From Bdellovibrio sp. (GTDB lineage: Bacteria; Bdellovibrionota; Bdellovibrionia; Bdellovibrionales; Bdellovibrionaceae), in the NCBI GenBank assembly GCA_003176075.1, contig PSRN01000142.1, positions 1-6,954 on the forward strand: 6,954 bases of DNA, written 5' to 3'. How positions within the stretch are numbered: the first letter of the stretch is position 1; each line of letters begins with the position of its first letter. The notes beneath the pieces were generated by a model. The model was not told the DNA's origin. It ran no database searches and saw only the letters and a list, made by a program, of their open reading frames with translations. Shown here in pieces: positions 1 to 4,281 of this stretch. Made by a program: the position numbers and the translations under genes.

Positions 1-76
1 GAGCTAAGGGGAATGAAACCTGTCTTGAATTTTTGAAAAGAACTGACCTTCCATTGCAATGCACCCTTTGGCATTT

Positions 77-96
77 CTGAAGCATTTCAGCTTCAG
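77..96 (-). other. Perfect 7-bp hairpin just downstream of the riboswitch aptamer
   Basis: CTGAAGC (77-83) and GCTTCAG (90-96) are perfect inverted repeats around a 6-nt loop. On the minus strand the hairpin starts 2 nt after the end of the aptamer P1, which is where an expression platform would sit. No U-tract follows on either strand (the minus strand continues AAATGCC), so it is not a canonical intrinsic terminator. It may be part of a translational platform, or a 3' stabilising or processing stem. Confidence 0.5.
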
Positions 97-98
97 TC

Positions 99-200
99 CT
101 CTGGTAGTCTGGCTGGCATCTCGCAAACCGTCATCATAACGACCTGCAAGGAAGCCCCTTTAGCTTTGCGCCCCCCGGTTTCCCGTGGGTTTGCCTTGAG
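99..200 (-). promoter_or_regulatory. GEMM / cyclic-di-GMP-I class riboswitch aptamer
   Basis: Read on the minus strand, this stretch carries the conserved GEMM-I landmarks in order. GGCAAACC (195-188) is followed by the P2 stem with a GAAA tetraloop (182-179), then GCGCAAAGC (171-163), a P3 arm, and AUGCCAGCCAGACUACC (119-103). P3 folds by hand: CUUGCAG (150-144) pairs with UUGCGAG (126-120), capped by GUCGU (143-139) pairing with AUGAC (134-130) around a UAUG loop. The ends close a P1: CUC and GG (200-198, 195-194) pair with CC and GAG (104-103, 101-99). By hand alignment to the Vibrio Vc2 aptamer, the ligand-discriminating position (G20) is G, which favours c-di-GMP over cyclic AMP-GMP, but this needs a proper alignment. 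Such RNAs sense the second messenger that controls motility and surface life. The regulated gene would lie beyond the left edge, or the RNA may stand alone. Confidence 0.85.
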
Positions 201-631
201 CAAAGGAAGGATTAAAAATCCTATCGCTCTAGGGTCCTCCTTCTGTTAGGGGTTGAACATCACATCCATATTCTCTTATCCCGCCATCCGATATCCCTAT
301 CATTTTGGGACTGTCTCGTTCTGAACCTGTACCCTCAACATCCTTATCCGAAGGAGAAGTTCAGTGAAGGACTGCCAGCTTCCTGCCACCAGTCTTTCTG
401 TCCGAGACCACCTCCTTGTGACCTTTATTCTAGCTCGCCCTTCGTCCAGTGCAAAACTTTTGTCATTTGATTCTCAAATTAGACAGTGGCCAAAGGGTGT
501 GTGTGAAGGAATGAATCAGCTCCGCGATTCGATTAGAAACAAGCGGGTCGCCGGTTTGCCGGTGGTGTTCCAAAAATGCAATATCGTACCGGTGTCGGCT
601 CCGCCGCCCACGCTGTGGGGCCAACGAAGCG
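201..631. other. Mostly non-coding interval between riboswitch and mrp
   Basis: I see no recognisable conserved gene here. It holds a perfect 6-bp palindrome AGGATT/AATCCT (208-222), the candidate promoter for the riboswitch, and the doubtful small ORF at 364-639. Just past the mrp stop lies a short hairpin CCCAC/GTGGG (607-619) without a T-tract, so no intrinsic terminator for mrp is evident. Confidence 0.5.
220..248 (-). promoter_or_regulatory. Possible sigma-28 (FliA)-like promoter upstream of the riboswitch
   Basis: On the minus strand TAAC (248-245) is followed after 16 nt by AGCGATAG (228-221), compared with the sigma-28 consensus TAAA-N15-GCCGATAA. The conserved CGATA core is present; the flanks and the spacing deviate. 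Transcription would begin around 210-215, leaving only about 10-15 nt before the aptamer. This is a weak match judged by eye. A sigma-70 -10-like TTTAAT at 216-211 has no convincing -35. Confidence 0.3.
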
Positions 632-639
632 TTACATAA
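364..639 (+). CDS. Doubtful small ORF, GTG start, unknown function
   Basis: This is a 91-codon frame starting with GTG. In its favour is a strong Shine-Dalgarno sequence, AAGGAG at 351-356, 7 nt before the start. Against it: I recognise no family; there is no signal peptide, membrane segment or clear domain; the C-terminus (VSAPPPTLWGQRSVT) looks like translated non-coding DNA; and the frame runs 8 bases past the convergent mrp stop. A stretch around residues 56-70 (SIRNKRVAGLPVVFQ) faintly recalls the start of a PilZ c-di-GMP-binding domain, which would suit the nearby riboswitch, but the rest of that fold is not visible. It may be a chance frame or a decayed gene. Confidence 0.2.
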   Translation: MKDCQLPATSLSVRDHLLVTFILARPSSSAKLLSFDSQIRQWPKGVCEGMNQLRDSIRNKRVAGLPVVFQKCNIVPVSAPPPTLWGQRSVT

Positions 640-1465
640 GTTCGGCCAGATCCTCAGCCATTTTCAGAAAAGCCCGCGCTTCGAAGCTGGTGGGGTGGCT
701 CCCCATGATGGGAATGCCCATTTCACTTGCCAGGCTGACTGCTGGGTTCAACGGAATTTCCGCCAGCTTGCGGAGCTTTTCTCGGGCGAGGTAGCTTTCC
801 AGCTCCCCCTTGGGGAACATTTGAATCCGTTCTTGCGTTGTCGGGTTCACGAAATAAGCCATGTTCTCAACCACTCCTAAAAGGGGGACCTGCACCCGCT
901 TCCACATGTCGATGGCCTTTTTGACATCGGCCAGAGCCAGGTTCTGTGGTGTCGTCACCGCGACGGCTCCTGAGAGGGCCACCTTTTGAGCGAGGGTCAG
1001 CTGAACGTCGCCGGTTCCCGGTGGAAGGTCGATAATCAAGAAATCAAGGGGGCCCCAATCGACGTCGCGCAGGAATTGATCCATGGCCTTAAAGAGCATG
1101 GGTCCGCGCCATACGACCGCCGTCTCCTCTTCGACCAGAAAACCGATGCTCATCAGTTTCAGACCGAGCCGTTCGATCGGGGTTATCTTTTGCTCGGAGT
1201 TGATCGTCGGCTTCTGATGAAGAGCCCCGAAAAGTCGAGGGACGGAGGGGCCATAGATGTCGGCATCCAAGAGCCCGACCCGATGTTTTTGCCCGAGAGC
1301 TAAGGCCAGGTTGGCCGCGACGGTGCTCTTGCCGACACCTCCCTTTCCACTGCTGACGGCTATAACTTTTTTGATTCCCGACATTCTTTGTTGTCGATCA
1401 AAAGGCGATGTGGAAGCCTGGGTCGTGGGAGGGGTTGATGGGCGAGCGGAGGGATCATGGGCCAT
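632..1465 (-). CDS. mrp: Mrp/ApbC (NBP35-type) P-loop ATPase, Fe-S cluster carrier family
   Basis: This 277-residue cytoplasmic P-loop NTPase belongs to the MinD/Mrp group, whose members carry or insert Fe-S clusters into apoproteins using ATP. Visible motifs are the deviant Walker A SSGKGGVGKST (38-48) with its signature lysine K41, LLDADIYGPSVP (65-76), and the switch/Walker B segment IIDLPPGTGD (144-153). TTPQNLALADVKKAI (171-185) and VVENMAYFV (198-206) are also typical. The start was set at 1465 because AGGA lies 6 nt upstream; the open frame reaches back to 1723 but would overlap the divergent gene and adds a non-homologous basic stretch. There is no N-terminal MIP18/DUF59 domain. The usual CPxC cluster-bridging motif after ENMxYF is replaced by NPTTQE, FGxGG is degraded to FPKGE, and the protein has no cysteine at all. 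Family assignment is firm; Fe-S transfer is doubtful. Confidence 0.93.
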   Translation of the reverse strand: MAHDPSARPSTPPTTQASTSPFDRQQRMSGIKKVIAVSSGKGGVGKSTVAANLALALGQKHRVGLLDADIYGPSVPRLFGALHQKPTINSEQKITPIERLGLKLMSIGFLVEEETAVVWRGPMLFKAMDQFLRDVDWGPLDFLIIDLPPGTGDVQLTLAQKVALSGAVAVTTPQNLALADVKKAIDMWKRVQVPLLGVVENMAYFVNPTTQERIQMFPKGELESYLAREKLRKLAEIPLNPAVSLASEMGIPIMGSHPTSFEARAFLKMAEDLAELM

Positions 1466-1475
1466 GGGATTTCCT
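1459..1475 (-). promoter_or_regulatory. Ribosome binding site and start region of mrp
   Basis: On the minus strand AGGA lies 6 nt before ATG (1465-1463). This decides the start against the longer frame from 1723 and against the internal ATG at 1384 (MSGIKKV), which has no Shine-Dalgarno sequence. Confidence 0.6.
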
Positions 1476-1482
1476 AATTTTC

Positions 1483-1511
1483 TTGAACCTCGTTCTAGCC
1501 CCCTTGATAAT
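1483..1511 (+). promoter_or_regulatory. Sigma-70-like promoter of the J-like gene
   Basis: TTGAAC (1483-1488) and GATAAT (1506-1511) are separated by 17 bp in the 55-bp gap between the divergent mrp and J-like genes. The predicted transcription start (about 1517-1519) is only 2-4 nt before the ATG at 1521, so the mRNA would be almost leaderless. That agrees with the absence of a good Shine-Dalgarno sequence. Confidence 0.5.
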
Positions 1512-1520
1512 GAAGAAAAG

Positions 1521-1901
1521 ATGACGAGCCAAGTGTTTTTCTGGATCAGTTTTTTGATCGGGGCGGGTCTGGCCCTGCTTTTCTTATGGCCTCGAAGTCG
1601 ACGCGGGCCGAGTCGGTTGCGCATGGCAAGGAGTTTTGGTCGAACGCCGGTGGCGGCGGAGGGAGCGATGAGTGCCGAGGCCAAATCCGAATTCGATTCC
1701 ACCATGAAATCACTCAACGTCATGTTTATTTACAACGGCCATTCCTGGGACGCCCACGAGGTGCTTGGGTTGCCGGCGGGCGCGCCTCTTCATATGGTCG
1801 AAGAAGCTTATCGAAAAAGCCTCGAATCATTGCAGGGTGAATCAAGTGATTTTATCGATACGGCCTATCAGGCCATCACCGCGGAAATAAAGAAGAAATA
1901 A
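1521..1901 (+). CDS. Small membrane-anchored DnaJ-domain-like protein lacking HPD
   Basis: The product has 126 residues. An N-terminal hydrophobic helix (about 5-23, FFWISFLIGAGLALLFLW) is followed by a basic stretch PRSRRGPSRLRMARS, as expected of an N-out/C-in membrane anchor. Residues 77-122 resemble a J domain: WDAHEVLGLPAGAPLHMVEEAYR for helices I-II and FIDTAYQAITAEI for helix III. The invariant HPD tripeptide between helices II and III, needed to stimulate DnaK ATPase, is absent (LQGESSD instead). It may therefore be a J-like scaffold or a Hsp70-independent partner. ATG 1521 was chosen because it gives the membrane segment directly; an in-frame ATG at 1464 would add 19 unlikely residues across the promoter. 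It is divergent from mrp and converges on the cytochrome gene with 11 bp between the stops. Specific function is unknown. Confidence 0.75.
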   Translation: MTSQVFFWISFLIGAGLALLFLWPRSRRGPSRLRMARSFGRTPVAAEGAMSAEAKSEFDSTMKSLNVMFIYNGHSWDAHEVLGLPAGAPLHMVEEAYRKSLESLQGESSDFIDTAYQAITAEIKKK

Positions 1902-1912
1902 TTCAGCCGCGA

Positions 1913-2368
1913 TCACTTCACCGACCCCCTCGTCTTTTCGGTGGTCAGCGGATCAAACTCCTCTTTCCAATCGGGCACCAATTTCCCGCGATGGCACATG
2001 TAACAATCGGCTTTGGGATGCTTTTCCTTGCCGTCGAAGCCGTTATCAATCAGCGCTTGAGTGATTTTCATATGCTCCTTGGCGACCCGGTACTCCCGCT
2101 TGTCGTTGGCGGCGAAGCTTTTGGTGCTGTGGCAACTGGTGCAACTGACCCCCAATTGGCGCGAAATGACCATCATTTGCTGGCGAATGGCCTCGTCATT
2201 TTCAACCAGTTTTTCCGCTCCACGCAGTTGCGCCGAAACTTCAGCCTGCAGGGGCGAGTTTGGTGCGATGGAGATAAAGAAAAAAAACAGGGTGGCGGCC
2301 AAAAGAGAAAACGGTGGTTGCAAATGAGAAGTTGCAGCCGCCTCGGAATCATCAATGATTTCACTCAT
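1913..2368 (-). CDS. Di-haem c-type cytochrome, reaction-centre cytochrome c subunit-like
   Basis: The 151-residue precursor has a hydrophobic signal segment (about 19-35) and a likely signal-peptidase site after PLQA (residue 42). The mature protein carries two haem c sites, CTSCH (76-80) and CYMCHRG (122-128). The spacing resembles the photosynthetic reaction centre cytochrome c subunit family (CytoC_RC), which also occurs widely in non-phototrophs: a Met-containing helix before each site (M65/M66, and M100 in KEHMKITQALIDNGF) and CxxCHRG at the second. Those methionines are the likely axial ligands. It would act as a periplasmic electron carrier of unknown partner. The start is uncertain: there is no Shine-Dalgarno sequence, a -10-like box overlaps the ATG, and the N-region before the hydrophobic core has acidic residues but no Lys or Arg. 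The true start may be in another frame (see findings). Family confidence is high. Confidence 0.85.
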   Translation of the reverse strand: MSEIIDDSEAAATSHLQPPFSLLAATLFFFFISIAPNSPLQAEVSAQLRGAEKLVENDEAIRQQMMVISRQLGVSCTSCHSTKSFAANDKREYRVAKEHMKITQALIDNGFDGKEKHPKADCYMCHRGKLVPDWKEEFDPLTTEKTRGSVK

Positions 2369-2375
2369 TATAGCA
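2367..2375 (-). promoter_or_regulatory. Extended -10 box overlapping the cytochrome start
   Basis: The minus strand reads TGCTATAAT, a perfect extended -10 element, and the last two bases of the hexamer are the first two bases of the annotated ATG (2368-2366). No good -35 is seen at 16-18 bp, which extended -10 promoters tolerate. Transcription would begin near 2360, inside codon 3, so either the box is fortuitous or the start codon is misplaced. Confidence 0.4.
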
Positions 2376-2452
2376 AAATATTAACAATGTCCGTCGAATC
2401 CGCGCAAGGACTGTTTTCATTGAAATATCAACCGTTAAAGTCTAGACCTTAA

Positions 2453-2530
2453 AATAAAACTTGGAATAAAACTTGGAATAAAACTTTAGAATGAAACTTT
2501 AGAATAATGCTTTAGAAAGAGACAAACTGG
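2453..2530 (+). repeat. 12-13 bp tandem repeat in the glyQS leader
   Basis: Five consecutive units are clear: AATAAAACTTGG (2453-2464), the same again (2465-2476), AATAAAACTTTAG (2477-2489), AATGAAACTTTAG (2490-2502) and AATAATGCTTTAG (2503-2515). A degenerate sixth (2516-2530, ending AAACTGG) runs directly into the glyQS ATG at 2532. Drift increases toward the gene. Several units create -10-like hexamers (TAGAAT at 2487-2492 and 2500-2505), but none has a good -35. The only Shine-Dalgarno candidate is the weak AGAAAGAG at 2514-2521. Confidence 0.85.
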
Positions 2531-2531
2531 A

Positions 2532-3911
2532 ATGACAAACGGACCATCGAATCGATTGACTGACCTCAACACCCTTGTTTCCTTGGCCAAGCGGCGCGGT
2601 TTTGTATTTCAAAGTTCCGAAATTTACGGGGGTCTTTCGTCATGTTGGGATTACGGCCCCTTGGGCTCGCAGATGAAGTTCAACGTCAAGATGGCCTGGT
2701 GGAAAGCGATGACCCGCAGGCCTGATGTGGTGGGGCTTGATGCGGCCATTCTGATGGCGCCCATGGTTTGGAAGGCCTCCGGTCACGTGGACGGTTTTTC
2801 CGATCCTTTGGTTGATTGCAAAGAGTGCAAGCATCGCTTTCGTGCAGACAATACGGAATCCTATTTGAAAAGCCGACAGTGCCCCAATTGCGGGTCCAAA
2901 AATCTTTCTGAGCCTCGTCAGTTCAACCTGATGTTCAAGACCCATATGGGGCCAGTGGAAGATCAAGGTTCCATTGTTTATCTGCGTCCTGAAACAGCGC
3001 AAGGAATTTTTGTCAATTTCATCAACTGTCAGACCAGCACCCGCCACAAGATTCCCTTTGGCATCGCCCAGATCGGCAAATCTTTTCGCAATGAAATCAC
3101 CCCCGGCAATTTTATTTTTCGCACCCGCGAGTTCGAACAAATGGAAATGCAATATTTTGTCAAGCCAGGCACGGATGAAAAGGCCTTCGAGGATTGGAAA
3201 GAAACACGGATGAATTTCTACAAACGCTTCGGACTGCGGCTGGAGAATCTGCGTTTTCAACCGCACGGCCCGGGAGAGCTCGCCCACTACGCCAAAGCGG
3301 CCGTGGACGTGCAGTACAACTTCCCGATCGGTTGGAGCGAGCTCGAGGGAATTCACAACCGTTCCGACTTCGATCTTTCGCAGCACATGAAATTCTCCGG
3401 CAAAAGCCTCGAATACTTTGATGAAGTGAATAAAGAGAAATTCGTACCCTTCGTGATTGAAACAGCGGTGGGCTGCGACCGCTTGTTCCTGGCGTTTCTG
3501 TGCGACGCCTACCGGGAAGAAAATCTGGCCGACGAAAAAGGGGGTGAGGACGTGCGTGTGGTTCTCGGTCTGCACCCCGAAATAGCGCCGTTGAAAGCGG
3601 CGGTTTTGCCTTTATCCAAAAAAGATGAATTGATCGGCACAGCTGAAAAAATCCGGTTGCGTTTGGCGGAGGGCGTGGGCGGTGAAGCCGCCACGGGTGA
3701 TTTTGACGTGACTTATGACGAAAGCGCGTCCATCGGCAAACGCTACCGCCGGCAAGACGAAATCGGAACCCCCTTTTGCGTGACCGTGGATTTTCAAACC
3801 GCGGCAGACCAAAAAGTGACGGTTCGCCATCGTGACACAATGAAGCAAGATCGCGTTGCAATTGATCAGTTGAATTCTTTTATTCTGCAAGGACTGCGAA
3901 ACTTCACCTAG
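2532..3911 (+). CDS. glyQS: Glycyl-tRNA synthetase, alpha2 (eukaryote/archaea-like) class II type
   Basis: This 459-residue enzyme attaches glycine to tRNA-Gly in the cytoplasm. The N-terminus LVSLAKRRGFVFQSSEIYGGL (15-35) followed by WDYGPLG (39-45) is diagnostic of the single-chain homodimeric GlyRS, unlike the alpha2beta2 GlyQ/GlyS enzyme. A zinc-ribbon-like insertion has C96, C99, C117 and C120. RPETAQGIF (152-160) is present. Class II motif 2 is FRNEITP with FRTREFEQMEMQYF (185-209), and motif 3 is GCDRLFLAFL (314-323; the more common form is GVDR). The anticodon-binding domain spans roughly 340-459 (KYR-like IGKRYRRQDEIGTPFCVTVD at 401-420). Length matches the bacterial family. It stands alone, divergent from the cytochrome gene, behind a tandem-repeat leader. 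I see no T-box. The TAG stop lies at the base of a large palindrome. Confidence 0.97.
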   Translation: MTNGPSNRLTDLNTLVSLAKRRGFVFQSSEIYGGLSSCWDYGPLGSQMKFNVKMAWWKAMTRRPDVVGLDAAILMAPMVWKASGHVDGFSDPLVDCKECKHRFRADNTESYLKSRQCPNCGSKNLSEPRQFNLMFKTHMGPVEDQGSIVYLRPETAQGIFVNFINCQTSTRHKIPFGIAQIGKSFRNEITPGNFIFRTREFEQMEMQYFVKPGTDEKAFEDWKETRMNFYKRFGLRLENLRFQPHGPGELAHYAKAAVDVQYNFPIGWSELEGIHNRSDFDLSQHMKFSGKSLEYFDEVNKEKFVPFVIETAVGCDRLFLAFLCDAYREENLADEKGGEDVRVVLGLHPEIAPLKAAVLPLSKKDELIGTAEKIRLRLAEGVGGEAATGDFDVTYDESASIGKRYRRQDEIGTPFCVTVDFQTAADQKVTVRHRDTMKQDRVAIDQLNSFILQGLRNFT

Positions 3912-4210
3912 GGGCAATGGCGACTGGTTAAGGAAAATGGGATCAAGTTCAAGGTTGGAATAATCGGTTACTAGTGCCGCGACCGGATGATTTTTAACGA
4001 TTTTGCGCAGCGGATTTGAGTCAGACCGAGGCGCGAGCCCGAAGGCGTAGCCCCGGTGCTACGTTGAGGGCGAGACAACGAAGGGCTGACTCAAAGGCCC
4101 AAGCGAAATCGTTAAAAATCATCCGGTCGCGGCACTAGATTCGCTGCGGGCCTTGTAAACGAAATTGGAACCTTGAACTTGATCCCTTCCTTAACCAGTT
4201 GCCATTGCCC
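3912..4210. repeat. Large nested inverted repeat between glyQS and ppdK (outer arms)
   Basis: The outer arms are 3912-3956 and 4169-4210. They are reverse complements except for one substitution and one 3-nt indel, and share GGGCAATGGC, ACTGGTTAAGGA and GGATCAAGTTCAAGGTT. Weaker similarity continues inward on both sides (AAT, TCG, TTA) up to the inner element. The left arm begins one base after the glyQS stop, and pairing may extend weakly into the stop (CCTAGG against CCTGAG). Transcribed from either strand it would fold into a hairpin of about 300 nt, which could terminate or stabilise glyQS mRNA. No open reading frame or transposase lies inside, so it resembles a non-autonomous palindromic element or MITE. 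Confidence 0.9.
3971..4138. mobile_element. Inner palindromic MITE-like element with perfect 33-bp terminal inverted repeats
   Basis: Bases 3971-4003 and 4106-4138 are exact reverse complements over 33 bp, starting CTAGTGCCGCGACCGG. A second pair, TTTGAGTCAG (4015-4024) and CTGACTCAAA (4086-4095), and a core stem CGTAGC (4046-4051) with GCTACG (4058-4063) around CCCGGT, continue the fold. GCCC (4037-4040) can pair with GGGC (4068-4071). The terminal CTAG is itself a palindrome, so a CTAG target duplication cannot be told from the end of the repeat. The perfect arms inside imperfect outer arms suggest a younger insertion. There is no coding capacity; mobility is inferred from structure only. 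Confidence 0.6.
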
Positions 4211-4226
4211 TCAGGGGCCCTAGAAT
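4199..4226 (+). promoter_or_regulatory. Candidate sigma-70 promoter of ppdK
   Basis: TTGCCA (4199-4204) and TAGAAT (4221-4226) are spaced 16 bp apart, and each differs from consensus at one position. Transcription would start near 4233, giving a leader of about 50 nt. The -35 lies in the right outer arm of the palindrome; the corresponding position of the left arm has diverged (CGCC instead of TGCC). Confidence 0.45.
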
Positions 4227-4281
4227 CAATGTACAGAGTTTATAGAGTCAGCTGAACCACCACCTGAAGAAGGAGAGCCGG
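4211..4281 (+). other. ppdK leader region
   Basis: This is short AT-richer DNA between the palindrome and ppdK, carrying the -10 box and Shine-Dalgarno sequence described separately. I see no small ORF, riboswitch or terminator in it. Confidence 0.4.
4270..4275 (+). promoter_or_regulatory. Ribosome binding site of ppdK
   Basis: AAGGAG lies 6 nt before ATG 4282. It selects this start over the in-frame ATG five codons later (4297). Confidence 0.75.

Noticed and set aside
1..74. Minus-strand frames open to the left edge (ATG at 74, MPKGALQWKV...; another ATG at 85)
   Set aside because: At most about 28 codons are visible, neither has a good Shine-Dalgarno sequence, and no family is recognisable. 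The window cannot tell whether a gene follows the riboswitch here.
600..631. Intrinsic terminator after mrp (hairpin CCCAC/GTGGG at 607-619)
   Set aside because: The stem is only 5 bp and is not followed by a T-tract on the minus strand.
1257..1520. Upstream extension of the J-like gene (frame open from 1257)
   Set aside because: It overlaps mrp antisense, and the added sequence is the complement of the P-loop region. The membrane segment starts naturally at ATG 1521.
1466..1723. Extended N-terminus of mrp (frame open to 1723)
   Set aside because: It would run through the divergent promoter and into the J-like gene, adds 86 non-homologous residues, and a better ribosome binding site supports 1465.
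2453..2530. CRISPR array
   Set aside because: The units are contiguous 12-13 bp repeats with no unique spacers and no cas genes nearby.
2376..2531. T-box or other amino-acid-responsive leader of glyQS
   Set aside because: No T-box sequence, specifier hairpin or terminator is visible, and the leader is AT-rich tandem repeat.
2640..3575. Long minus-strand ORF antisense to glyQS (311 codons)
   Set aside because: It is a shadow of a strongly conserved gene in the other orientation, with no recognisable domain and no start signals.
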